Of a DNA stretch of 64,000 nucleotides, positions 41,307-49,014 are shown piece by piece (the stretch's first letter is position 1; each line of letters begins with the position of its first letter). The notes beneath the pieces were generated by a model. It had not been told where the DNA came from, ran no database searches, and saw only the letters and a program-made list of their open reading frames with translations. Both the position numbers and the translations under genes were made by a program. The DNA lies in NCBI RefSeq assembly GCF_016653115.1, contig NZ_NHRX01000061.1, forward strand, positions 62,001 through 126,000. The letters run 5' to 3'. This stretch comes from Rhodocyclus purpureus. Its GTDB lineage: Bacteria; Pseudomonadota; Gammaproteobacteria; Burkholderiales; Rhodocyclaceae.

Positions 41307-42411
41307 TCAGACCCCCTGTTTCAGGCTGGCCTCGATGAACAGGTCGAGGTCGCCGTCGAGGACGCTCTGCGTGTTGCCGACTTCGACGTTGGTGCGCAGG
41401 TCCTTGATCCGCGACTGGTCGAGCACGTAGGAGCGGATCTGGTGGCCCCAGCCGATGTCGGTCTTGGCGTCCTCGAGCTTCTGCTGCTCGGCCTGGCGCT
41501 TGCGCAACTCGGCCTCGTACAGGCGCGACTTCAGCATCGCCATCGCCTCGGCGCGGTTGCGGTGCTGCGAGCGGTCGTTCTGGCACTGGACGACGATTCC
41601 CGACGGGATGTGCGTGATGCGCACCGCCGAGTCGGTCTTGTTGATGTGCTGGCCGCCGGCGCCCGACGCCCGGTAGGTATCGACGCGCAGGTCGGCCGGG
41701 TTAACCTCGATCTCGAACGAGTCGTCGATTTCCGGATAGGCGAAGACCGAGCAGAAGCTGGTGTGCCGGCGCGCGTTCGAGTCGAACGGCGACTTGCGCA
41801 CCAGGCGGTGGATGCCCGACTCCGAGCGCAGCATGCCGTAGGCGTACTCGCCGGACAGCTTGATGGTCGCCGTCTTGATGCCGGCGACTTCGCCTTCGGA
41901 TTCTTCGAGCACCTCGACCGTGAAGCCCTTGCGCTCGCCGTACTTGATGTACATGCGCAGCAGCATCGACGCCCAGTCCTGCGCTTCGGTGCCGCCGGCG
42001 CCGGCCTGGATGTCGATGAAGGTGTTGAGCGGGTCGGCCGGGTTGTTGAACATGCGCCGGAATTCCAGCCCGGAGATTTCCTTCTCGATGCCGTCGATGT
42101 CGGCGGCGACGGCGTGCAGCGTGTCGTCGTCGTTTTCCTCGCGCGCCATCTCGAACAGGTCGCTGGCGTCGGCGAGGCCGGCGGCGACGCGGTCGAGGAC
42201 GAGGACGACGCCTTCGAGCGCCTTCTTCTCCTTGCCGAGTTCCTGCGCGCGTTCGGGCTTATCCCAGACCGTCGGGTCTTCGAGTTCGCGGCTGACCGCG
42301 TTCAGCTGATCGTGCTTCTGATCGTAGTCAAAGATACCTCCGCAGTTCGTTCGCCCGCTGGGCGAGGTCCGCAAAGCGGTTGGCGAGGACGTTGAGCTGT
42401 TCGGCTTCCAT
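41307..42411 (-). CDS. prfB: peptide chain release factor 2 (programmed +1 frameshift)
   Basis: Recognises UAA/UGA stop codons; 367 residues as join of 42411-42331 and 42329-41307. The first frame encodes 27 residues ([13 protein letters not shown]...RRYL) and ends at an in-frame TGA at 42330-42328. Skipping one base gives DYDQK and the rest of RF2, with the GGQ motif in [13 protein letters not shown] and the codon-recognition region [13 protein letters not shown]. The product with a continuous frame from 42482 would have an unrelated N-terminus and is rejected. It is upstream of lysS. Confidence 0.96.
42327..42341 (-). promoter_or_regulatory. prfB autoregulatory frameshift site
   Basis: Read leftward: GGAGG, TAT, CTT, TGA, C. 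The Shine-Dalgarno-like GGAGG just before the slippery CTT-TGA-C matches the classic RF2 site, where low RF2 lets the ribosome slip +1 at CTT and make more RF2. Confidence 0.95.
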
Positions 42412-42469
42412 GATCTTGTATCTTCCGCGAGGGCAAAGGCGAGATTATAACCGAGCACCGCGGCAAGGA

Positions 42470-42498
42470 TTGACCCGCGCAACGGGCTGTGGTTTAAT
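42470..42498 (+). promoter_or_regulatory. sigma-70 promoter of tRNA-Val
   Basis: TTGACC (42470-42475), 17 bases, TTTAAT (42493-42498), ending 16 bases before the mature tRNA. Confidence 0.75.
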
Positions 42499-42514
42499 AC
42501 GCACCTTCTCTATC

Positions 42515-42589
42515 GGGCGGTTAACTCAGCGGTAGAGTGCCACCTTCACACGGTGGAAGCCACTGGTTCGATCCCAGTACCGCCCACCA
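42515..42589 (+). tRNA. tRNA-Val (anticodon CAC)
   Basis: A complete cloverleaf: acceptor GGGCGGT/ACCGCCC, D stem ACTC/GAGT, anticodon stem CCACC/GGTGG with loop TTCACAC, T stem ACTGG/CCAGT with TTCGATC, and an encoded CCA. Anticodon CAC reads GTG (valine). An integrase gene faces its 3' end, so it is the prophage integration target. Confidence 0.97.
42556..42589. other. probable attachment site (tRNA-Val 3' half)
   Basis: Tyrosine recombinases commonly recombine at the T-arm/acceptor end of tRNA genes, and the integrase is 117 bases beyond this one with its 3' end toward it. The second copy needed to define the core is beyond the right edge, so limits are inferred. Confidence 0.45.
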
Positions 42590-42627
42590 TTTCAAAGCCT
42601 TGTATTTGCAAGGTTTTCAGCAAAAAA

Positions 42628-42704
42628 GCTGTCTAACAATATTTTCAGCGGCAAGCGATTAAGCCATTGATTTTATTGGTTATGCAATAATGCTATTAGA
42701 CAGC
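42628..42704. repeat. inverted repeat between tRNA and integrase
   Basis: GCTGTCTAA (42628-42636) and TTAGACAGC (42696-42704) are exact complements 59 bases apart in AT-rich DNA, the second touching the integrase stop codon. They could be arm-type integrase sites or ends of a larger fold. Confidence 0.5.
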
Positions 42705-42705
42705 C

Positions 42706-43761
42706 TCAAGCCGCTCCGGCCGGCTTGATCCGCTCGGGTTTCCGGCGATAGACGCGGGCCGTCATCCTCGCGTCGGAGTGGGCCAGCAGTTGCCGCGCGC
42801 GCTCCAGCGACTCCGCATCGCTCCCCACTTTTGCGCGCAGGTCGTGCTCGGTGAAACGCTCGCTCACGGCGGTTTCCTTCAGCACACGAGTCATGAAGTG
42901 CTGCCAGATGTTGTTCCAGTTGCCCGCGGTGCCGTCGGAGCGCACGAAGCATTTGCCGTCGAGCTGGCAGAACAGGTACGGCGAGAGTGCCGGTCGCGCA
43001 TCCTTGGCGGACTCGACCGCGGCGCGCAGTTCGGGCGACCATTCGTAGATCACGCGCTTCCCGGTGCTCGCCTTCGTCTTGCTCGGCGTGACGTGGATGC
43101 CGTCCTCGCGGCAGTCGGAGACCGTCAGCAGCAGCAGGTCGCGCTGGCGAAGGCCCGTCAGCAGCTTCAGCCGCAGGTAGGCCTGCACCATGCGGACGCT
43201 GCCGACCTTGCGCGTCGGCGGCAGCGACAGCGCCTCTTCCAGCTCCCAGTCTTCGACGTATCGGGTGCGCGGCGCGGCGCCGGAGATGCGGACTTCGCCC
43301 TTGAACGGGTGCGCGGCGATCAGGCCCCACTCGACCGCCTTCGTGAAGGCGTGGCTCAGCACCTCGATTTCCCGCTTCGCGGCCGTCGCCTTGCCGCGCT
43401 TCGCGGCGTACTGGTAGACGTGCTGCGGCTCCAGGTCTTCGAGCGCCATCGCGCCGAACACCGCGCGCAGCGTGGCCAAGTGCCGCTTGTTCTCGGTCTG
43501 CGTCTTCGGCGCCTTGCCGGGCACGGTGTCGAGCAGGTAGCGGTCGAGCAGCTCGCCGATCGTGGTCGGCTTCTCCGGTGCGACGCCGCGATCGGCCCAC
43601 GTCCGGTAGGCCTCCTGGAGCGTGCCGCCGAGCCGGAACCATGTCTTTCCATCCCACTGCGCTTTGCATGCTGGCGGGACGATGTAGTAGACGGACCCGT
43701 TCTTCCACGTCCAGCGTGCCGGCAGCCCGCGGTTCTCCTGGCGGCGTTTAAGCGGCGACAT
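42706..43761 (-). CDS. int: tyrosine recombinase (prophage integrase)
   Basis: A 351-residue integrase: an N-terminal arm-binding region, a core-binding SAM-like domain (TIGELLDRYLLDTVPGKAPKT) and the catalytic domain with Arg in LLTGLRQRDLL, Lys in TPSKTKAST, HxxR in TEHDLRAK, His in LLAHSDARMTARVY and the nucleophile Tyr in VYRRK. It is the last gene of the leftward early operon and lies next to tRNA-Val; it overlaps the DUF4224 gene by 14 bases. Confidence 0.95.
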   Translation of the reverse strand: MSPLKRRQENRGLPARWTWKNGSVYYIVPPACKAQWDGKTWFRLGGTLQEAYRTWADRGVAPEKPTTIGELLDRYLLDTVPGKAPKTQTENKRHLATLRAVFGAMALEDLEPQHVYQYAAKRGKATAAKREIEVLSHAFTKAVEWGLIAAHPFKGEVRISGAAPRTRYVEDWELEEALSLPPTRKVGSVRMVQAYLRLKLLTGLRQRDLLLLTVSDCREDGIHVTPSKTKASTGKRVIYEWSPELRAAVESAKDARPALSPYLFCQLDGKCFVRSDGTAGNWNNIWQHFMTRVLKETAVSERFTEHDLRAKVGSDAESLERARQLLAHSDARMTARVYRRKPERIKPAGAA

Positions 43762-43969
43762 CGAGGGCGCTCCAGTCGGGCTTAGTCTTGCGCTTCGGTT
43801 TCTGCGCGGCCTTGTTCTCGGCCTCGATGTCGGCGCGCACGACCACGACGACGCCGTCGGGGCGCCGCGTGTAGCGGATGCCCATTGCCGTGAGCGCGCG
43901 GACCTGAGCCGACGGGCGGACCTTGCCGGTCAATGTTTCGAGTTCGGCGGGGGAGAGGAAGAGGCTCAT
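43748..43969 (-). CDS. DUF4224 family protein
   Basis: 73 residues: LSPAELETLTGKVRPSAQVRAL and GIRYTRRPDGVVVVVRADIE are the DUF4224 signature. These small proteins are typically encoded immediately upstream of phage integrases and may act as excision or recombination directionality factors; that role is an inference from position. It overlaps both neighbours (4 and 14 bases). Confidence 0.8.
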   Translation of the reverse strand: MSLFLSPAELETLTGKVRPSAQVRALTAMGIRYTRRPDGVVVVVRADIEAENKAAQKPKRKTKPDWSALDVAA

Positions 43970-44175
43970 GTCGCCTCGCCTTTCGTCATTTTCTCCTGCC
44001 GCCTGATCTCCCGCTCCAGCATCCGGATGATGGTCTTGCGCGGCGTCGCGCTCTTGCGCTCTTCCTCTACGGACGCCTGCAGGCGGTCGATCGCGAACGG
44101 CCGGCCGTTGTCGATCGCGCAGCGGATCGTCGAGGCGAGATCCTGCGCGCTGGTATTGTTGAGCAGGTAAGCCAT
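43966..44175 (-). CDS. small phage protein of unknown function
   Basis: 69 residues, helical and charged (DNGRPFAIDRLQASVEEERKSAT, then a basic C-terminal helix). The stop overlaps the DUF4224 start (ATGA), and the gene follows the winged-helix-like gene by 2 bases. No family recognised. Confidence 0.7.
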   Translation of the reverse strand: MAYLLNNTSAQDLASTIRCAIDNGRPFAIDRLQASVEEERKSATPRKTIIRMLEREIRRQEKMTKGEAT

Positions 44176-44177
44176 GA

Positions 44178-44957
44178 TCAGACCTTCATCCTGTGCTGGG
44201 TGAGCGTGGCGCCGGCGGTGAGTTGGGAGACGGTCTTGCTGCCGCCATGTCCTGGCGCGATCGCCGTGAGCAGCCGTGCCAGTTGAGTGGTCTGGTCCTC
44301 GTCGAGCAGCAACTTGGCGCCGCCAACCTGGATGCGCAGCCGGCGGTCAGAGCCAAGCAGGAAGAGCGGCTTGTCGTCAGCTTCGCGTGCCTCGCGTTTC
44401 TCGGCGTTCTTCGCCAGCATCTCGCGCACCGACGGCGCTGCCGCTGCCGGCGCTTCGGCAGTCGGCGCCTTGCCGGCGACAAGCCAGCCCTTGGTCGGTC
44501 GATGGATGTCGCCGACCCGGGCCAGCCCGGTGAGCTGCGAGTCGATCGAGGCCTTGCCGATGTCGGGCAGCGCCGTGAGCAGCTCCTGGCGGCTGATGCC
44601 GATCGATCCGCGCGCGCGGATGACGGCGAGGATGCGAGATGCGATCGTTGTTTTCTGCATGGCAAAAGTTCCTTTCGTTGTTCTCAGCGCCGGGCGGCGC
44701 GATGCGCCTGCAGCCTGCGCCCCTCCCGGCGCCGCCAGCGGATTGCGCAGCGGGCACGCGTCCTGGCCGGCCGGGGTGATGCGATAGACGAACCCTTCGA
44801 AGCTCTCCGAGCGGGTCGCAAGCCCGGCGCGCACGGCGGTACTGGCCTGGGTGTAGGCCGCCGGGCAGCGCTCGCGCAACTGCGCGGCCTCGATCGGCCC
44901 GGCGCGCAGGATCAGCAGCAGCCGGCCCAGGGTGCTGTCGGGACTGATCGGCTTCAT
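44178..44957 (-). CDS. two-part winged-helix-like phage protein with internal start
   Basis: An open frame of 259 residues. The N-terminal part (1-95) looks like a winged helix: LLLILRAGPIEAAQLRERC, then VYRITPAGQDAC. The C-terminal part (100-259) begins with an internal ATG at 44660 that has AAAGGAA 7-8 bases upstream; it has a second winged-helix-like segment (SRILAVIRARGSIGISRQELLTALPDIG) and a C-terminal domain ending QHRMKV. Either a fused regulator, or a long and a short product from one frame. The first ATG overlaps the upstream gene's stop (ATGA). Confidence 0.7.
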   Translation of the reverse strand: MKPISPDSTLGRLLLILRAGPIEAAQLRERCPAAYTQASTAVRAGLATRSESFEGFVYRITPAGQDACPLRNPLAAPGGAQAAGASRRPALRTTKGTFAMQKTTIASRILAVIRARGSIGISRQELLTALPDIGKASIDSQLTGLARVGDIHRPTKGWLVAGKAPTAEAPAAAAPSVREMLAKNAEKREAREADDKPLFLLGSDRRLRIQVGGAKLLLDEDQTTQLARLLTAIAPGHGGSKTVSQLTAGATLTQHRMKV

Positions 44958-45298
44958 TGCTGCGGACCCTCCGGAATCGGCGCCCAGAACAGGACCGACT
45001 CGGCATCGACCGGCTCGCAGCCGTCGGTCAGCATCCAGCGCTCTTCGCCGCGGAACGCCGTCCACACCGAGAACGGCGAGAACTCATCCCGGGTCTTGAT
45101 CAGCGCCTCCTCGTCAGAGCCGGGGAGCTCCGGGCCGGCGGGTCGCCACTCGATCAGCTCGACGTTCGGCCGCAGCGCGCGCAGGCCGGCAGCCACGATC
45201 GCGTCGTAGACCTCCTCCAGGCTCGCGCCATGCATCTTCGTGCGCAGGCGCTCAATCGTCTCCATCAGCTCGACCTCGAGCTTCTCGCTAGCGGTCAT
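44954..45298 (-). CDS. hypothetical phage protein
   Basis: 114 residues with an N-terminal helix-rich half (MTASEKLEVELMETIERLRTK) and an acidic C-terminal half. The ATG at 45298 is chosen over longer frames because the upstream extension is Arg/Ser-rich shadow. It overlaps the upstream gene by 11 bases and the downstream gene by 4. No family recognised. Confidence 0.7.
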   Translation of the reverse strand: MTASEKLEVELMETIERLRTKMHGASLEEVYDAIVAAGLRALRPNVELIEWRPAGPELPGSDEEALIKTRDEFSPFSVWTAFRGEERWMLTDGCEPVDAESVLFWAPIPEGPQQ

Positions 45299-45704
45299 CG
45301 CGCATCTCCTTGCCCATGACCCGCGGCTTGGCTGCCCGCCAGTCGACCATGTCGAGGTCGGCCTCGTGATGGTGCCCACGGTCGCCGTGCCAGAACCCGG
45401 CGTGGCCGTCCTGGCCGATTGTCCGGCGGCGCTGGGCGCCGGGCATCGCTGCCCGTCGGTGCGCCTGCGCGGCATCGACGCCGCCGTCGGCCGCGCGCGC
45501 CTCCGGCGTCGATACCCGCAGTTCCGCGCGCTGCAGCTTGTGGCGCAGCGTCGTCGCCTCGGTACGGGCGATCGCCAGCGACTCCAGCGTGTCTTCCAGC
45601 CGTTGCTCCAGCTGCTCGACCATGGCATCGGCCAAGGCGGAGTCGCGCTTCAGGTTGCGCAGGGCCACGGCGCCTTTTGCGTGTTGGTAGAGGCGTTTCA
45701 GCAT
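45288..45704 (-). CDS. hypothetical phage protein with coiled coil
   Basis: 138 residues. A coiled coil spans about 20-65 (MVEQLEQRLEDTLESLAIAR and following), and the tail is His/Asp-rich. The ATG at 45704 is preferred over a GTG at 45719 because GGAGG lies 8 bases upstream. It overlaps the 45698-45892 gene. No family recognised. Confidence 0.65.
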   Translation of the reverse strand: MLKRLYQHAKGAVALRNLKRDSALADAMVEQLEQRLEDTLESLAIARTEATTLRHKLQRAELRVSTPEARAADGGVDAAQAHRRAAMPGAQRRRTIGQDGHAGFWHGDRGHHHEADLDMVDWRAAKPRVMGKEMRDDR

Positions 45705-45892
45705 TGCCGCGCCCTCCACCAGGCGTCGGCCTGCGCGTTGATGCGCGCCAGGCGTTCGGACAGGGCCCGTTCGCGGTCCTGGTTCTCGACCAGCGCCTGT
45801 CCGCAGCGGCGCAGCCGGTCGCGGGCGAGGTCAGTCTCGAGACACGCGTACATCAGCCGCGCACGCAGCAAGAGTCGGCGGAGGCGGATCAC
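45698..45892 (-). CDS. small basic phage protein
   Basis: 64 residues, very Arg/Leu-rich (LRRLLLRARLMYACLETDLAR), predicted helical. It sits between overlapping genes of the leftward operon (4 bases with the upstream gene). No family recognised. Confidence 0.6.
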   Translation of the reverse strand: MIRLRRLLLRARLMYACLETDLARDRLRRCGQALVENQDRERALSERLARINAQADAWWRARQC

Positions 45893-46413
45893 GATTGCAC
45901 CTCCTGTGCACGCGTGTGCACCGCCCGGGCCATGATCGCCGCCGGGGCGATGCAGGCGTCGCGCAGCGCGCAGAGCTGCGACGCGCGCACGAACTCGTCG
46001 ATCTCATCCTGCGGCATCACGACCAGCGACTCGAAATGTTTGGCCGGGATGATCGTGTACCAGCATCCGAGGTCGCCGTGCCAGAGGGCGTCCGCCTCGA
46101 ACGTCAGCGTCTCGGCTGCTATATCGACGCCAACGCACTTCGCGACGAAGCCGCCCAGGGCGGTGCGCGCCTGACCCGAAGCCTGCTTCGCCTCGCGCAG
46201 CGCGGCGCCGGCGCGCTGGATCAGCGCCAGGCGCGGATTGGCGCGCGTCGTGCCGCCATCCTCGCCGACCAGGCCCTCCCGATCGTTCCGCTCCGCCCAG
46301 CGGATCTTCTCCGCGGGCGACATCACCGCCAGCGCGCCCTGGATGATCTTGTTCGCGGCGGAGAGCTCCTCGAGCAGCTCGCCCGCCAGCGCCTGCAGGT
46401 CCGGGGCGCTCAC
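45889..46413 (-). CDS. hypothetical phage protein
   Basis: 174 residues. The first half is helical and Ala-rich (LAGELLEELSAANKIIQGALAVM), the middle contains GGFVAKCVGVDIAAETLTFEADAL and CWYTIIPAKHFESLVVMPQ, possibly a small beta domain. Overlaps both neighbours by 4 bases. No family recognised. Confidence 0.7.
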   Translation of the reverse strand: MSAPDLQALAGELLEELSAANKIIQGALAVMSPAEKIRWAERNDREGLVGEDGGTTRANPRLALIQRAGAALREAKQASGQARTALGGFVAKCVGVDIAAETLTFEADALWHGDLGCWYTIIPAKHFESLVVMPQDEIDEFVRASQLCALRDACIAPAAIMARAVHTRAQEVQS

Positions 46414-46529
46414 TTCAACACCTCGATCAGCGTGCAGATGGCGTCGGCGGCATTCGTTCCGGAAACCACATGCGTGATGCCGCGATGGCGGATCCGGTAC
46501 AGGCCCGGGCGAATTCTCGTTGCAGCCAT
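46410..46529 (-). CDS. 39-residue phage protein
   Basis: A very short but convincing gene: GAGGAG lies 6 bases before the ATG and the stop overlaps the next start (ATGA). The product MAATRIRPGLYRIRHRGITH plus 19 residues ends in a short helix. No family recognised. Confidence 0.65.
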   Translation of the reverse strand: MAATRIRPGLYRIRHRGITHVVSGTNAADAICTLIEVLK

Positions 46530-46539
46530 GTCGATCTCC

Positions 46540-46962
46540 TCAAACGGTGGTTTCGATGTCGCGCAACTGCCCGCCGACGTGGTGGGCCATGGCCAGCAGC
46601 GCCGCGCGGTAGCCGCGCCGATACTCCTCGCCCTGCGCAGGGTCTGCTTGCGGCAGCAGGTCGAGCCCGCCGCAGCGCTGCAGCTCGTCGAGCGGCTCGG
46701 CAATCTCCGCAAGGATCTGCTGGGCGCGCAGCCGCCTGAATTGAGCCATCGGCATCTCCGCTGCCGCATCGATCGCCGCCTGCCCGGCCTCCGCCGTTTC
46801 GGCCCAGTCGGTCGCCGTGATGCCTTCGCGCGTAATCCACCATGCGCTGCGCCCAGCGCAGCTCGATCCTTCTGGATACGTGTGCACATGCCCGCGCTCG
46901 ACACCGGCGGACAAAGACACGAGCGTCCGCGTGTCTTCTCCCACTCGCCATCTTTCGCCCAT
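46540..46962 (-). CDS. first gene of the leftward early operon, hypothetical
   Basis: 140 residues with no recognised family; N-terminal half beta-like (VHTYPEGSSCAGRSAWWITREGITATDW in that region), C-terminal half helical. It is the promoter-proximal gene behind the paired operators at 47061-47106, with a leader of about 90 bases. In lambda this position is held by regulators such as N or exclusion genes, but nothing in the sequence shows that function. Confidence 0.7.
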   Translation of the reverse strand: MGERWRVGEDTRTLVSLSAGVERGHVHTYPEGSSCAGRSAWWITREGITATDWAETAEAGQAAIDAAAEMPMAQFRRLRAQQILAEIAEPLDELQRCGGLDLLPQADPAQGEEYRRGYRAALLAMAHHVGGQLRDIETTV

Positions 46963-47060
46963 CTCGCTCTCCTTGGTCGGTGTCGCCCGCCGTCGGGGAG
47001 GATTCCCCTGCCGTTTCCCGCGGCCTTGCCTGGTTGATGAGTTGCGGCGGGCGATGGTTA

Positions 47061-47106
47061 AATACTAGCGCCGCTATTCTACGAATGCAATAGCGGCGCT
47101 AGTATT
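47061..47106 (-). promoter_or_regulatory. leftward early promoter with two repressor operators (PL/OL)
   Basis: Two 18-base arms, 47061-47078 and 47089-47106, are exact inverted copies; each contains the 11-bp palindrome TAGCG-N-CGCTA (47066-47076 and 47091-47101, centres 25 bp apart). Read leftward, TTGCAT (47090-47085), 17 bases and TAGTAT (47067-47062) form a promoter covered by both sites. The same palindrome and -10 occur at the cro promoter, so the CI-like repressor is the likely ligand. Confidence 0.8.
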
Positions 47107-47113
47107 CGAGGCG

Positions 47114-47145
47114 AAAAAAACCCGCCAGCCTTTCGGGTGGCGGGT
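47114..47145 (-). terminator. terminator of the DUF4041/GIY-YIG gene
   Basis: ACCCGCCA (47120-47127) pairs with TGGCGGGT (47138-47145); read leftward the stem is followed by seven T. It isolates the cargo gene from the PL operon. Confidence 0.85.
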
Positions 47146-47161
47146 CTTGGCGCCCAGGCAG

Positions 47162-48766
47162 TTAGGCGGCCACTTCTTCCTCTTCGATCTCCGTTTCGAT
47201 CTCCTCCTGGACTTGCGCCCACTCCTGGGCGATCTGTGGGTTTTCGAGGATCTGCTGTTCGATGCGCAGCGTCTCGCGATACTGCAGGGCCTCGGCAGCC
47301 ATGGTCCATTGCGCCTCGATGCCGAGCGCGCTCACTTCGCTGCGGATGTCGGCGAGTTCGACGCGGAAAAACTCCTTGCGCGGGTTCACCTTGTTCAACT
47401 GCCGGCGCCGGAAGTGTGCGTGCAGCGAGCGTTCGAGCGTAGGTGCGTCGTCGCTGTAGATCATCGCGTGAATGTCGAACTCGAACGGCACGCTGGCGTC
47501 TCCCAGTTCTCGAATGCGGTCAGTCGGCTCCAGACGCCGTGTCATGCCAATCTTGAAGACATCCTCGCCGAAAGAACCGATGTTGGAGATGATGTAGACG
47601 TGTCCGGCGCGCGTCTGCTGCGCCATCGAGAGCGCACGCTGGCTCTTTGCTTCAGCGGCGGCGAGCTTTTCCTCCATGTCGCGCAGTTTCGCCTCGTATT
47701 CGGCACGCTGGGCATCGCTCGCGGTGGCGACTTGCGCCTGCAGCTTGTCCATGGCCTTGCGCAAGGCCTCCTCGTCACGTGCCGCTTCCTTGATCGCGCG
47801 CTCGTATTCGCGCCGGGCCTTCTCTTCCTCGCGCATCTGCTCGCGCAGCGCGCGCTGCTCTTCGCGCTCCTGTTCCTTCAGCGCGTTGGCGGTGGCGGCC
47901 CATTTCAGCTCTTCGAGGCGTGCCCCGAGGTATTCCTCGGTGATGCGGGCGTTGCGGAAGGCGGCGCCGTTGAAATTCACCAGGGCGTAGGCGTCGCGGA
48001 TTTCCTGCGCGAGCTTGCCGTGGTTATCCGCCTTGCTGCGCGACAGGATCGAGTCGACCTTGCCGTTGAAGGCGTCGACGGCAAAGCGGATGGCGGTCTC
48101 CTTGCGGTTCTCCTCGACGTAATCGCAAGTAGCGGCGCGGCCAGTCCGGACCATGGCGCGGCTGGTTTCGCGCGCCTCCTTGAGACGCTGCCCGGCTTCG
48201 GTGTAACCGAACTCTTCGGCCAGATTGTCGAGCAGGTTGTAGGTCGGGACGATGTAGGCGTCGCCGTAGCCTTCGATGAGGTTCTTCATCGCCTGGGCAG
48301 TGTCGGCGAACTCCTTGGCGCGGTTCATCGCACCATACGCTTCGCCGGCAATCTCTTCGGCCCGCCGCTTTGCAGCGTCGATGATGCGCGATGCTTCGAC
48401 GACGGCGGCCTGCAGGCGGGTCTCGCTCTGCTCGAGTTTTGCCCGGGCGGCCTGGTTAGCCTCCTTGCGCTCGCGCTCGGCATCCTGTTTGGCTTGTGCC
48501 AACGTGTCGCTTGCTTCGCCAAGGATGTCCTTGGCCTTGGCGTCGGCGTCTAGAATGCCCTCATACTTGGCCAGCTCGCCGACGCGCTTTTCGAGCGAGG
48601 CGACCTGCGACGAGAACTGCCGCTGCATCTGCTCACGCTCTGCGGCGGCTGCCTTGGCTGCATTCGCTGCAGCTTCGGTCGCGGAGACCAGCGCGGCATC
48701 GGCCTCGCGCTTTTTGAACCAAAGAACGAGCACCGCGACGAGCGCGATGACCAGCAAGAACTCCAT
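47162..48766 (-). CDS. membrane-anchored DUF4041 and GIY-YIG/MUG113-like protein
   Basis: 534 residues. A single N-terminal membrane helix (MEFLLVIALVAVLVLWF) is followed by a long coiled coil (about 20-130), a DUF4041 region (about 150-300), a second charged coiled coil (about 300-375) and a C-terminal GIY-YIG-related domain: VYIISNIGSFGEDVFKIGMT, RIRELGDASVPFEFD and LHAHFRRRQLNKVNPRKEFF. The pattern matches the T5orf172/MUG113 class. The gene is an isolated leftward unit with GGGAGG upstream and terminators on both sides, which is typical of phage cargo. A DNA-targeting defence role is plausible but not shown. Confidence 0.85.
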   Translation of the reverse strand: MEFLLVIALVAVLVLWFKKREADAALVSATEAAANAAKAAAAEREQMQRQFSSQVASLEKRVGELAKYEGILDADAKAKDILGEASDTLAQAKQDAERERKEANQAARAKLEQSETRLQAAVVEASRIIDAAKRRAEEIAGEAYGAMNRAKEFADTAQAMKNLIEGYGDAYIVPTYNLLDNLAEEFGYTEAGQRLKEARETSRAMVRTGRAATCDYVEENRKETAIRFAVDAFNGKVDSILSRSKADNHGKLAQEIRDAYALVNFNGAAFRNARITEEYLGARLEELKWAATANALKEQEREEQRALREQMREEEKARREYERAIKEAARDEEALRKAMDKLQAQVATASDAQRAEYEAKLRDMEEKLAAAEAKSQRALSMAQQTRAGHVYIISNIGSFGEDVFKIGMTRRLEPTDRIRELGDASVPFEFDIHAMIYSDDAPTLERSLHAHFRRRQLNKVNPRKEFFRVELADIRSEVSALGIEAQWTMAAEALQYRETLRIEQQILENPQIAQEWAQVQEEIETEIEEEEVAA

Positions 48767-48806
48767 GGCATCCTCCCTGTGTTTGGCGAAGATACGATGG
48801 TATAAA

Positions 48807-48831
48807 AAAACCCGCTTCGCAGGCGGGTTTT
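48807..48831. terminator. bidirectional terminator upstream of the DUF4041 gene
   Basis: AAAACCCGC (48807-48815) and GCGGGTTTT (48823-48831) pair perfectly; A-run and T-run on opposite sides allow action in both directions. Confidence 0.75.
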
Positions 48832-48873
48832 ATGATCGGATGATCGGGCATTCGTCATGCACTGGCAGCGCGC

Positions 48874-48900
48874 AAAAAAAAGCCCGCGCGAGGCGGGCTT
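48874..48900 (-). terminator. leftward terminator upstream of the toxin-antitoxin promoter
   Basis: AAGCCCGC (48880-48887) pairs with GCGGGCTT (48893-48900); read leftward it is followed by eight T. No supported gene runs into it from the right. Confidence 0.7.
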
Positions 48901-48943
48901 GGTCGCTAAGTGCCAGGGAGTCGCCGGGAGTGGCGTTTTGGGC

Positions 48944-48993
48944 TTGACGCGGAACGGGTAAGCGCCGATACTTCAGTCATGGTGTATATACAC
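48944..48993 (+). promoter_or_regulatory. toxin-antitoxin promoter with palindromic operator
   Basis: TTGACG (48944-48949), 17 bases, GATACT (48967-48972), and a perfect 12-bp palindrome GTGTATATACAC (48982-48993) starting a few bases after the expected start site. A repressor there would block initiation; autoregulation by the RHH antitoxin is the obvious candidate. Confidence 0.75.
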
Positions 48994-49014
48994 AACATTT
49001 AGCAGGGCGATGCC

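Noticed and set aside
41307-42482. Continuous prfB frame starting at 42482
   Set aside because: Its N-terminal 50 residues do not resemble RF2, while the frame from 42411 plus the CTT-TGA slip gives the normal RF2 N-terminus.
48832-48847. Tandem ATGATCGG repeat near the cargo terminators
   Set aside because: Only two copies of 8 bases; too little to call an element or a CRISPR-like array. No CRISPR array was seen anywhere in the window.
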